From: an uncultured Oscillospiraceae bacterium
GTDB taxonomy: Bacteria > Bacillota > Clostridia > Oscillospirales > Oscillospiraceae
DNA length: 29,337 nt
Direction: 5' to 3'
NCBI GenBank assembly: GCA_944385775.1
Contig: CALWYM010000021.1
Span: 1-29,337, forward strand
Under the pieces are notes generated by a model. The model was not told the origin of the DNA and searched no databases. It was given only the letters and a program-made list of their open reading frames with translations. Each line of letters begins with the position of its first letter. Within the stretch, counting starts at the first letter, position 1. Positions 7,072 through 14,253 of this stretch are shown here, piece by piece. A program made the translations under genes and the position numbers.

Positions 7072-8691
7072 TTAACGCTTTATTTTTGATATAACGCTGT
7101 CTACAAGGCTTGTAAAGCGTGTGATTTCCTTTACGCTGCTGTTTTCCATCTTTTCGGCAAGCCGTCTGAGCCGCTCTACCGAATCCATCAGGCGGCTGTA
7201 CGCGTTCATACGCTGACGGTTCTTGGCGCTTATCTTTGCTTTCCGCTTCTTTGGCTCCTTCACCGTGGGGATTCCCTCGGTAATGCGTACAAACTCGCCT
7301 GTCAGCAAATCAAACTCCGTGCCGGAATAGGGCGCGTAGGCGTTTATGTCTCTTTCCTCCCGGAGAGTTTTGGCGAAATTCTCACAGCACTCCGGGTCGC
7401 CGTGGTTTACGAAAACCATGGAGGGCTTTTTCTCAAAGCCGTCTACCCAGTTTAAAAGACCGTTTTTGTCAGCGTGACCTGAAACGCCGGGGAGGAACCC
7501 GATTTCCGCCTTGACGGCAATCTCATCGCCGAAAAGCTTGACCTTTTTCGCCCCGTCATATATAATCCTTCCCAGCGTGCCTACCGCCTGATAGCCGGCG
7601 AAAAGCACAAGGCACTCGGGACGCCACAGGTTATATTTAAGATGGTGGCGCACACGACCGGAGTCGCACATTCCGCTGGCGGAGATAATCACCTTCGGCG
7701 TTTCGTTATAGTTAAGAGCCTTGGATTCCTCCGTAGTTACGTTAAGGTTCAGACCGGGGAACACGAGAGGATTTACTCCGCGCTGCATGATTGCCCTTGT
7801 ATCCTCGTCAAGATACTCCATGCCGCACTGAAGGAAAATGCTTGTGGCCTCGTTGGCAAGGGGACTGTCAAGGTAAACCTGAAAATCGTGCTTTACCATG
7901 GACCGCTCCTTTATCTCACGGATAAAATAAAGAAGCTCCTGGGTTCTGCCAACGGCAAAGCTGGGGATTATGACGTTTCCGCCCCTGGCAATGGTCTTGT
8001 CGATATACTCAGCCAGAATGGAGACGGTGTCCTGCCTGGGACCGTGGGTTCTGTCGCCGTAGGTGGACTCAATAAGCAGATAGTCAGTTTCGCTTACGGT
8101 TTTTGGGTCATTTATAATAGGCTGGTTAGTATTTCCCACGTCGCCGCTGAATACGATTTTGCGGACTTCGTCACCCTCCTTGAGCCACAGCTCAATGGCG
8201 GCGGAGCCCATAATGTGCCCTACGTCCGTAAACCTTATTACCATATTTTCGTTTATTGTCCGCTCCTCGCCGTAGGGTACGGGATGCATAAGGGATACGG
8301 CGCCCACCGCGTCGTCAAGGTCATAAAGAGGCTCTACCATTTCGCCGCCGGAACGCTTTAGCTTTCTGTTTTTGTACTCCGCCTCGCTCATCTGGATATT
8401 GGCGCTGTCTCGAAGCATTATGTCACAGAGGTTTATTGTGGCGTCGGTAGCGTATATTGGACCTCTGAAGCCCCGCTTATAAAGCAGCGGCAGGTTTCCT
8501 GAATGGTCAATATGGGCGTGGGTGAGAAGCACTGCGTCAAGCTCGCTCTCCTCCACAGGCAGCATTATATTCTCATAGGGATTTTCGCCCTGCTCCATGC
8601 CGTAATCCACAATAATCTTCTTGCCGCCGGCCTCTACATAGGTGCAGCTTCCCGTTACCTCGTGTAATGCGCCTACAAATGTTACTCTCAT
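7072..8691 (-). CDS. MBL-fold beta-CASP metallo-hydrolase (RNA-processing exonuclease type)
   Basis: A 539-residue cytosolic enzyme with a metallo-beta-lactamase domain, including the zinc motif HAHIDH (residues 58-63), followed by a beta-CASP insert and the C-terminal RMMBL part. Conserved beta-CASP features include the aspartate strand with ESTYGDRTH, SFAVGRTQELLY, and ISASGMCDSGRVRHHLKYNL. A lysine-rich tail of about 60 residues ends the protein. The family comprises RNA ribonucleases related to CPSF73, RNase J and YshA-type enzymes, so RNA maturation or decay is likely. I chose the internal ATG at 8691 (MRVTFVGALHEVTG) because AAAGGAGGGC lies just before it; the longer frame to 8721 would add ten unsupported residues. 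Confidence 0.85.
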   Translation of the reverse strand: MRVTFVGALHEVTGSCTYVEAGGKKIIVDYGMEQGENPYENIMLPVEESELDAVLLTHAHIDHSGNLPLLYKRGFRGPIYATDATINLCDIMLRDSANIQMSEAEYKNRKLKRSGGEMVEPLYDLDDAVGAVSLMHPVPYGEERTINENMVIRFTDVGHIMGSAAIELWLKEGDEVRKIVFSGDVGNTNQPIINDPKTVSETDYLLIESTYGDRTHGPRQDTVSILAEYIDKTIARGGNVIIPSFAVGRTQELLYFIREIKERSMVKHDFQVYLDSPLANEATSIFLQCGMEYLDEDTRAIMQRGVNPLVFPGLNLNVTTEESKALNYNETPKVIISASGMCDSGRVRHHLKYNLWRPECLVLFAGYQAVGTLGRIIYDGAKKVKLFGDEIAVKAEIGFLPGVSGHADKNGLLNWVDGFEKKPSMVFVNHGDPECCENFAKTLREERDINAYAPYSGTEFDLLTGEFVRITEGIPTVKEPKKRKAKISAKNRQRMNAYSRLMDSVERLRRLAEKMENSSVKEITRFTSLVDSVISKIKR

Positions 8692-8754
8692 CTGTTGCCC
8701 TCCTTTAAATCCCCAATTCACTGTTTTAGGTCATACTTATATAATGGTACTGTC

Positions 8755-8784
8755 ATTATATCATATTCATTTATTTTTTTCCAA
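8755..8784 (-). promoter_or_regulatory. Sigma-A-type promoter of the beta-CASP gene
   Basis: On the minus strand TTGGAA (8779-8784) is followed after 18 bases by TATAAT (8755-8760), about 64 bases upstream of the start. Confidence 0.5.
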
Positions 8785-8820
8785 CGTAAAATCTTGAAGG
8801 TGGCACACGTTTATGTTAAA

Positions 8821-8848
8821 CTTATGTCAAAATTCTTATGTCAAAATT
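8821..8848 (+). repeat. 14-bp tandem duplication upstream of the DUF2238 gene
   Basis: CTTATGTCAAAATT occurs twice head to tail without a mismatch, ending 27 bases before the ATG at 8876. It may be a chance slippage duplication or a pair of protein-binding sites. Confidence 0.7.
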
Positions 8849-8875
8849 CGATAATTTTTTTCCGGGAGGTATTTT

Positions 8876-9574
8876 ATGAAAAAGCTTGACAGGGGAGAAA
8901 GACGTAACAGAAGGATTTTCTTCGTTATTCTTGCCACGTATATTATTACGATAGTTTTCCTGGGAGTGCAGATAGTGCGCTACCGTGACGGCAGCGTAAG
9001 TCCCACCGGGAGGACCGTAGCTGAATACAGCTTTATGCAGTTTGAGTGCGTTCTCGGTCTTGTGCTAATGGCGCTGCCCTCCATTGTGGAAAAAAGGATA
9101 GCCCTGCGTATCCCGGGCAATATATACATTATCTATGTGGTCTTTATCTACTGCGCCATTTACCTGGGAGAGGTCTGGAGCTTCTTTTACCGCTTCTCAT
9201 ACTGGGACGTTCTCCTTCACAGCTTTTCGGGTATTGCCCTGGGAGCCATGGGCTTTACCGTGGTTGAGTTTTTAAATAAGGACGAAAGGGTCAGAATGAG
9301 CCTGTCGCCGTTTTTCGTGGCGTTTTTCGCTTTTTGCTTTGCCATGGCCTTCGGCGCGCTGTGGGAGATATGTGAGTTTACCATTGACGGTATTTTCGGC
9401 GTCAATATGCAGAAGTTCGCTTTGTCCGACGGCACTCCCTTTGTGGGGAGGCAGGCTCTCAGCGATACCATGGAGGACCTTATAGTGGACGGACTTGGCG
9501 CTCTCGCCTCCACCGCCCTGGGCTACTTTACAATTATCAGGGAAAGGCGGAAGGAGAAGAAAAATGAGAGATGA
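8876..9574 (+). CDS. DUF2238 (YjdF-like) membrane protein
   Basis: A 232-residue integral membrane protein with about six helices and basic ends. The pattern is that of DUF2238/YjdF: YWDVLLHSFSGIALGAMGF in the middle, AFGALWEICEFTIDGIFG later, and DTMEDLIVDGLGALASTALGY near the end. These place conserved H, E and D residues near the membrane face. The family has no proven reaction. The start is supported by GGGAGG 5 to 6 bases upstream. The stop overlaps the ylmH start by 11 bases, so the two are translationally coupled, but no functional link is known to me. Confidence 0.75.
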   Translation: MKKLDRGERRNRRIFFVILATYIITIVFLGVQIVRYRDGSVSPTGRTVAEYSFMQFECVLGLVLMALPSIVEKRIALRIPGNIYIIYVVFIYCAIYLGEVWSFFYRFSYWDVLLHSFSGIALGAMGFTVVEFLNKDERVRMSLSPFFVAFFAFCFAMAFGALWEICEFTIDGIFGVNMQKFALSDGTPFVGRQALSDTMEDLIVDGLGALASTALGYFTIIRERRKEKKNER

Positions 9575-10307
9575 GGATAAGCTCCTTGCCAACAGACTTT
9601 CGGAGCTTTCCCAAAGGTGCATGCAAAGGAGACAGTGGACCTATTCGGAGTTTCTGTCCCTGTCCCAGCAGGACGTGGCGCTGGGGCTTGACCTGTCTGC
9701 TCCCATGAGCCTTTACGGCGGATTTGACGGCAGCGAGCGTCGTATAGCCGTTTTCGGCTCCACGGAGCTTTTGGGCTACGAGGAAGAGCCGCCGGTGGAC
9801 TGCGTTCTTATCCAGCCTGTAAACGAAAAATTCGCCGATAAGCTTACTCACCGTGATTTTCTGGGCTCCCTTATGGCTCTGGGACTTCGCCGGGAAATGC
9901 TGGGGGATATTGCCGTGGACGGGAAAAAGGCTTATCTTTTCTGCCTTGACAGCGTATCGGACTTTATCTGCCGGGAGCTTTCAGCGGTCAGGCATACAAC
10001 GGTAAAATGCTCCGTAACAAATATGCCGGAAATTTTTTTAAAGGAGCCGGAGCAGTCCTCCGTCCTTACTGCCTCACAACGGCTCGACGGTATTCTGGCA
10101 GCTGTTTTCGGTCTTTCACGCTCCGAAAGCCAGGAGCTTATAAAAGGGGAAAAGGTCTTTATCTCAGGACGCCTTGCCAGATCCTCCTCCGCCCAGCTTA
10201 AACAGGGAGATATTGTGTCCCTGCGGGGCACGGGCAGATTCAAGTACGAGGGTATCGAACGGGAAACTAAAAAGGGTAAACTTAGAGTAATTGTAAGAAA
10301 GTACTAA
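9564..10307 (+). CDS. ylmH: YlmH-type RNA-binding protein with S4 domain
   Basis: A 247-residue protein. The N-terminal two thirds matches the YlmH family (LSLSQQDVALGL and YGGFDGSERRIAVFG early, then FLGSLMALGLRREMLGDIAV). The C-terminal S4 RNA-binding domain is RLDGILAAVFGLSRSESQELIKGEKVFISGR and onward (about residues 175-245). YlmH proteins bind ribosomal or peptidyl-tRNA complexes and act in ribosome rescue; in many Firmicutes the gene sits in the sepF-divIVA division cluster. Here that context is absent. The ATG at 9564 has AAGGAG 7 bases upstream; the open frame to the left is not coding. It overlaps the DUF2238 gene by 11 bases. Confidence 0.85.
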   Translation: MRDEDKLLANRLSELSQRCMQRRQWTYSEFLSLSQQDVALGLDLSAPMSLYGGFDGSERRIAVFGSTELLGYEEEPPVDCVLIQPVNEKFADKLTHRDFLGSLMALGLRREMLGDIAVDGKKAYLFCLDSVSDFICRELSAVRHTTVKCSVTNMPEIFLKEPEQSSVLTASQRLDGILAAVFGLSRSESQELIKGEKVFISGRLARSSSAQLKQGDIVSLRGTGRFKYEGIERETKKGKLRVIVRKY

Positions 10308-10367
10308 TAGCCTGTGTCAAAATGATACGTTCCTAATTTTTCAGTAATTTTTTTTGTAATTATATTG

Positions 10368-10421
10368 GTAATTTCCAGAAATTACATTGACAACTGCGCT
10401 GCGGTTGTATTATGATAATAC
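10368..10421 (+). promoter_or_regulatory. MFS gene promoter flanked and covered by palindromes
   Basis: The consensus -35 TTGACA (10387-10392) and the -10 TATGAT (10411-10416) are 18 bases apart. A perfect 18-bp palindrome, GTAATTTC-CA-GAAATTAC (10368-10385), ends one base before the -35. A second one, GTATTAT-G-ATAATAC (10407-10421), covers the -10. Both look like operator sites of a dimeric regulator. They lie 150-200 bases upstream of the start codon. Confidence 0.6.
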
Positions 10422-10472
10422 ACAAAATATCGAATTGCAAATCGTTGAAAAAAACAGCAATTAATTGTAATG

Positions 10473-10500
10473 ATACCCAGTTTATCCCTTAACCGGGTAT
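10473..10500 (+). promoter_or_regulatory. Hairpin in the long 5' leader of the MFS gene
   Basis: ATACCC-A-GTT (10473-10482) pairs with AAC-C-GGGTAT (10491-10500) around an 8-base loop. There is no T-run directly after it, so it is not a plain terminator; a role in RNA stability or control is possible but unproven. Confidence 0.35.
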
Positions 10501-10577
10501 TAGTGCGGTTAAAATTCTGGTTGTTTTTTACATATATGCTAAATATTGATAGAATATTAACAAGAGGTGTGTATCAT

Positions 10578-11744
10578 TTGGCTAACTCAAAAAGCAACAG
10601 TATGCTAAACAAGAATTTTCTGGTAATATGTATTATCAACTTTGCCCTTAACATGGGGCAGTTTTTGTGTAATACATTGGTGCCCAGATACGCCAACGCT
10701 CTGGGTGCGAGCGTGGAGCTTGTCGGATTTATTTCCAGCGCGTTTTCCATAACGGCGCTTCTGACGAAGCCCTTTTCGGCGCCGGCCATTGACTCTTTGA
10801 AAAAGAAGCTTGTGCTGGGCTGCGGGCTTGTTATCGGAGGTCTGGCGTTTATTGGATATTCCTTTGCCACCACGGCGACGATGATAATTGTGTTCCGTCT
10901 GCTTCACGGTGTTTCCACGGGAATCAACACGACTACCTGTCTTACAATGGTATCCGACACCGTGCCTGAGGAGAAGCTTGCCCAGGCGATTTCCTATTTC
11001 TCCATGATACAGGCTCTTTCCACCGCTGTGGGACCAAGTATCGGAATTGCACTTAGTGACGCTATTGGTTACCCGATAACTTTCCGGGTAAGCGCTGCGT
11101 GCCAGATTTTAGCAGTTGTAGTACTGGTGCTTTTCTATAACCAGGCGGACAAGACGCCGAGAAAGCCCTTTAAGGTACGTCTCAGCGGTGCGTTTGCCAA
11201 GGAAGCTCTTATGCCGGCATTTGTTATGCTGTTTCTTGCGGCGACCTATTCCACAATCAGCGCGTATCTTGTTAACTACGCAGAGGGAATGGGCATAAGC
11301 GGAATAGGAACATTCTTTACTGTATATGCTGTTGCGCTTCTTGTATGCCGTCCTCTTGTGGCACAGCTTTCCGCCAAGAAGGGACCGGGAAGACTTCTGC
11401 CTATTGCCATAGTGTTCTTTGCAGCGGGCATGATAGTAATTGGCGTGGCGAGAAATCTTACTATGTTCCTTGTATCTGCGGTACTTGTAGCTTTCGGCTA
11501 CGGAGCCTGCCAGCCCATTACTCAGGCGCTGTGCATCACCTGTGCGCCTCCTGAGAGACGTGGTGCTGCGTCCTCCACCAGCTATTACGGAACCGATCTG
11601 GGATATCTGCTGGCGCCTGTTATCTTCGGCTCCATCGCGGGCAAGTTCAGTTACAGCGTCATGTATTTTACAACGGTAATAAGCCTTGCAATAGCGCTTA
11701 CGATTTACTTTACAAACAGAAGCAAATTTGTTACGGATAAATAA
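10578..11744 (+). CDS. Major facilitator superfamily transporter
   Basis: A 388-residue protein with about twelve membrane helices. Recognisable MFS features are the motif-A-like loop after helix 2 (KPFSAPAIDSLKKKLVLGCGL), helix 4/5 with RLLHGVSTGINTTT, the central cytoplasmic loop QADKTPRKPFKVR, and the second repeat with CRPLVAQLSAKKGPGRLLPIAI. It resembles drug or metabolite exporters of the DHA1 type; the substrate is unknown. I favour the TTG at 10578 (AGAGGT 9 bases upstream); ATG 10602 is the alternative, while the open frame to 10470 runs through the leader and has no ribosome binding site. The gene stands alone, with its own palindromic promoter and a terminator. Confidence 0.85.
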   Translation: MANSKSNSMLNKNFLVICIINFALNMGQFLCNTLVPRYANALGASVELVGFISSAFSITALLTKPFSAPAIDSLKKKLVLGCGLVIGGLAFIGYSFATTATMIIVFRLLHGVSTGINTTTCLTMVSDTVPEEKLAQAISYFSMIQALSTAVGPSIGIALSDAIGYPITFRVSAACQILAVVVLVLFYNQADKTPRKPFKVRLSGAFAKEALMPAFVMLFLAATYSTISAYLVNYAEGMGISGIGTFFTVYAVALLVCRPLVAQLSAKKGPGRLLPIAIVFFAAGMIVIGVARNLTMFLVSAVLVAFGYGACQPITQALCITCAPPERRGAASSTSYYGTDLGYLLAPVIFGSIAGKFSYSVMYFTTVISLAIALTIYFTNRSKFVTDK

Positions 11745-11761
11745 TAAAAGATAAAAAGATA

Positions 11762-11792
11762 CGCCGTCGGGAAAAATCCCGGCGGCGTTTTT
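11762..11792 (+). terminator. Intrinsic terminator after the MFS gene
   Basis: An 11-bp stem (CGCCGTCGGGA with TCCCGGCGGCG, one G-U pair) has loop AAAA and is followed by six T. Confidence 0.9.
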
Positions 11793-11957
11793 TGCGGAAA
11801 GGGAAAACAGGAGAGTAGAAATTTAAAAAAATCATATAATACTTCTGATATTCGCCAGTACGGATACGGTCTGGCAATCTTTTACCACAACAATGAAATA
11901 ATTATAATATAATTTTATTATGAACCTAAAACTTCTTTTTACAGTAAAATTTACCTC

Positions 11958-11986
11958 GGATATAGTATTGAGCAGTGGAGATATTA
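11958..11986 (+). promoter_or_regulatory. Candidate sigma-G promoter of the SASP gene
   Basis: GGATA (11958-11962) fits the forespore sigma-G -35 pattern GnATR. After 17 bases GATATTA (11980-11986) fits the -10 CATnnTA except at its first base. It lies about 50 bases before the SASP start. The leader then contains a small GGAC...GTCC hairpin. Confidence 0.4.
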
Positions 11987-12036
11987 TTAGCGTAGGACGA
12001 AACAAGTCCGAGTTAATGAAAAGGAGAAAATGATAT

Positions 12037-12234
12037 ATGGCTTCAAAGTCCAGCAAGATCAATATCCCTGAGGCACGTGCCGCAATGGATAGATTCAAGA
12101 TGGAGTCCGCTTCCGAGGTCGGAGTAAACCTTAAGCAGGGCTACAATGGCGATCTGACTTCCCGTCAGGCAGGTTCTGTGGGTGGCCAGATGGTCAAGAA
12201 GATGATCGAAGCTTACGAGAACAGCATAAAGTAA
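12037..12234 (+). CDS. Alpha/beta-type small acid-soluble spore protein
   Basis: A 65-residue DNA-binding spore protein. It has both family signatures: the first helix with ARAAMDRFKMESASEVGV, including the E-V protease-cleavage context, and LKQGYNGDLTSRQAGSVGGQMVKKMI with the conserved GxxGGxMVKxMI end. Such proteins coat DNA in the forespore, protect it from damage, and are degraded by Gpr at germination. The ribosome binding site is AAGGAG, 10 bases before the ATG. It is monocistronic, with a sporulation-type promoter candidate upstream and two terminators downstream. It shows that the organism, or its recent ancestor, makes endospores. Confidence 0.95.
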   Translation: MASKSSKINIPEARAAMDRFKMESASEVGVNLKQGYNGDLTSRQAGSVGGQMVKKMIEAYENSIK

Positions 12235-12241
12235 GTAAAAC

Positions 12242-12278
12242 GCCGCCCTGGGGAAAATGCCCCAAGGCGGCAGCCTTT
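12242..12278 (+). terminator. Intrinsic terminator after the SASP gene
   Basis: The stem GCCGCC-C-TGGGG / CCCCA-A-GGCGGC, with one C-A mismatch, is followed by a run of T, 7 bases after the stop codon. Confidence 0.85.
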
Positions 12279-12327
12279 TTGTTTGCAAAAACGCTTTTAG
12301 GAGAAAGCCTGAATACATATACGAAAA

Positions 12328-12369
12328 GCAAAATCCCCAACTCACTTTTTGTGAGGGGGATTTTTTGCT
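12328..12369. terminator. Second, bidirectional terminator-like hairpin
   Basis: AGCAAAATCCCC pairs with GGGGATTTTTTGCT, and CTCAC-TTTTT-GTGAG forms an inner stem, giving one long hairpin with A- and T-rich flanks. It isolates the SASP gene from the glycan operon. Confidence 0.75.
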
Positions 12370-12410
12370 GTCAGCAGCCGGATTTGTCCGGGAAAGCGGA
12401 CAGTAACAGC

Positions 12411-12480
12411 TATGCTATGTTATGTTTTGTTTTGTTCTGTTATGTTATGTTATATTATGTTCTGTTCTGTTATGTTATGT
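12411..12480 (+). repeat. 70-bp degenerate pentanucleotide repeat (TNTGT, 14 units)
   Basis: Fourteen consecutive 5-base units of the type TATGT, TTTGT or TCTGT, with TATGC at the start and one TATAT, fill exactly 70 bases without a phase break. It lies in the 460-base stretch between SASP and murJ. That stretch also holds two terminators, the hairpin TGTCCG/CGGACA (12385-12402), a 12-bp palindrome (12490-12501), a small AATTTAC/GTAAATT hairpin (12547-12563) and the murJ promoter. No coding gene is supported there. Confidence 0.85.
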
Positions 12481-12489
12481 TAGTTGACT

Positions 12490-12501
12490 GCGGTTAACCG
12501 C
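12490..12501. repeat. 12-bp perfect palindrome GCGGTTAACCGC
   Basis: It sits directly after the pentamer array. CGGTT recurs at 12502 and 12511, giving three CGGTT copies in 26 bases. It may be an operator upstream of the murJ promoter or an array boundary. Confidence 0.5.
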
Positions 12502-12627
12502 GGTTGAATTCGGTTTAAAAAGCGGGGCATTTTAGGGGAATAATATAATTTACTTCGTAAATTAGTTTTGAAACAGGGGAAATTTGAGAAAAACAGGCTG
12601 TTTTAACAAAATGTTAATGAAATCATC

Positions 12628-12657
12628 TTGCGCCGGGTATGTCCGAAAGGGTATAAT
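12628..12657 (+). promoter_or_regulatory. Sigma-A-type promoter of the surface-glycan operon
   Basis: TTGCGC (12628-12633) is followed after 18 bases by a perfect TATAAT (12652-12657), 38 bases before the murJ start. The same -35 TTGCGC reappears before the amidotransferase gene. Confidence 0.65.
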
Positions 12658-12695
12658 TGTGTCTGAAATAAGACGAGCTAAGGAGAGAGACAGTT

Positions 12696-14249
12696 TTGGA
12701 GGAAAGAAAAAAGAGTAAGGGAGCCGTCAGTACCGTAGGGATAATGATGGTCATTACTCTTATGGGAAAGGTACTGGGGCTTGTTCGTGACAGGCTTCTT
12801 ACCATAAATTACGGCAGCGGCATGGAGGCAAACGCCTTTCTCACCGCCAGCAGGATACCCAGGGTATTTTTCGACACCGTATTTGCTTCAGCCATAAGCG
12901 CAAGCCTGATACCGGTGTTTTCACAGCTTCTGAGGAAAAAGGGACGCCGGGAGGCAATGGACTTTGCCGGCAACTTTATAACGGTTATGACGCTTCTGTG
13001 CGCTGTTATTACCGCGCTGGGAATGGTATTTTCCGGGGAGCTTTCTTCATTTTTTGCCGACGGTTACGACAGTGAGACCTTGGCTCTCTGCACCCGTCTT
13101 ACACGGATTATGATGCCCACTGTGCTTTTTACCGGTATTGCCTTTTCCTTTGTGGGCATACTTCAGAGCATGGAGGAATTTAACATTCCCGCGGCAATAA
13201 GCCTTGTGTCAAACGGCGGCATTATAGCCTATTATCTGTTTTTCAACGAAAAATTCGGTATTGAGGGGCTTGCCGCGGCGTTTCTCGTGGCGTGGCTTCT
13301 TCAGGTGCTTGTACAGGTCCCCAGCCTTTACAAAAAGGGTTTTTACTATAAGCCCAGCCTGTCCGTTAAAAACCAGGGCATGAGACAGGTGTTTTCCCTT
13401 ATGCTGCCCGTTATGGTCAGCACATGGGTACTCCCTATTAACCAGACCATAAACTCAAAATACGGTTCCCGGCTTTTTGAGGGCGCCGGCGTTTCCGCGG
13501 TAGAGCTGGCGTATAACCTCTTTACCGTCATTGCCGGGGTTTTTGTCCTCTCCGTAACAAACTATATTTTCCCAAGACTTTCAAGGGAAAACGCCGACGG
13601 CGACAAGGCTGCCTTTAAAAAGACAATCTCAAAAACGCTCCGCTCCACAATGTTTGTTGTGCTTCCCATGACGGCGGGGCTTTTCGTCATGGCAAAGCCC
13701 ATTGTAAGCTTTATCTACGGCGGAGGGGAGTTTGACGAGTTTTCCGTAAGCATAACCTCAAGGGCGCTTAGGTATATGTCCCTTGGCATGATAGGCTACG
13801 CTGGGCAGGCTGTTTTGTGCCGTGTGTACTTTGCCGGACAGGAGGGCAAGGTTCCCCTTATAGCCGGCGCCTGCTCCATTTTTGTAAACATTGTTTTGTG
13901 CTCTGTCCTTACCCCGGCGATGGACGTGGGGGGAATCGCCCTTGCTTCCGCCGCTTCCTTTGCGGTAAACGGAATTGTTATGGCAATACCTCTGGGCAGG
14001 CGGGGCATGAGCTTTATGGACAAAGAGTTTACAGCCGACATGGCAAAGGATTCTCTGGCGGCGGTGATTATGGGTCTTGGGGCTTACGGAGTCCGGCTTG
14101 CTACCGAGAATATGGGAAAGCTTATTTCCCTTGCCCTTCCCTGTATGGCAGGCGTAGTTATCTACGGAGCCGCTACGGCGGTACTTAATGTTTCAGAGAC
14201 GAAGATTGTTTTGGGCTTTGTTCGCAGGGCAATCAGGAGAGGAGAGTGA
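12696..14249 (+). CDS. murJ: MurJ/MviN-type lipid-linked precursor flippase
   Basis: A 517-residue integral membrane protein with about fourteen helices. It has the MurJ/MviN pattern: N-terminal VGIMMVITLMGKVLGLVRDRLL, ANAFLTASRIPRVFFDTVFASAISASLIPVFS, and later FPRLSRENADGDKAAFKKT and FIYGGGEFDEFS. MurJ flips lipid II, or related undecaprenyl-linked glycans, from the inner to the outer membrane face. The start is TTG 12696 with AAGGAG 10 bases upstream. As the first gene of an operon with a ligase/polymerase and glycosyltransferases, it may be dedicated to the secondary wall polymer rather than to peptidoglycan. That specialisation is inference; a second murJ elsewhere in the genome would support it. 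Confidence 0.9.
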   Translation: MEERKKSKGAVSTVGIMMVITLMGKVLGLVRDRLLTINYGSGMEANAFLTASRIPRVFFDTVFASAISASLIPVFSQLLRKKGRREAMDFAGNFITVMTLLCAVITALGMVFSGELSSFFADGYDSETLALCTRLTRIMMPTVLFTGIAFSFVGILQSMEEFNIPAAISLVSNGGIIAYYLFFNEKFGIEGLAAAFLVAWLLQVLVQVPSLYKKGFYYKPSLSVKNQGMRQVFSLMLPVMVSTWVLPINQTINSKYGSRLFEGAGVSAVELAYNLFTVIAGVFVLSVTNYIFPRLSRENADGDKAAFKKTISKTLRSTMFVVLPMTAGLFVMAKPIVSFIYGGGEFDEFSVSITSRALRYMSLGMIGYAGQAVLCRVYFAGQEGKVPLIAGACSIFVNIVLCSVLTPAMDVGGIALASAASFAVNGIVMAIPLGRRGMSFMDKEFTADMAKDSLAAVIMGLGAYGVRLATENMGKLISLALPCMAGVVIYGAATAVLNVSETKIVLGFVRRAIRRGE

Positions 14250-14253
14250 AAGC

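Noticed and set aside
12411..12480. CRISPR array
   Set aside because: Units are 5 bases long and contiguous; there are no spacers and no cas genes.
12279..12497. Small protein made of YVMLC/FVLFC repeats
   Set aside because: It is only the translation of the pentamer array (15 bases = 5 codons), has no ribosome binding site, and runs through a terminator.
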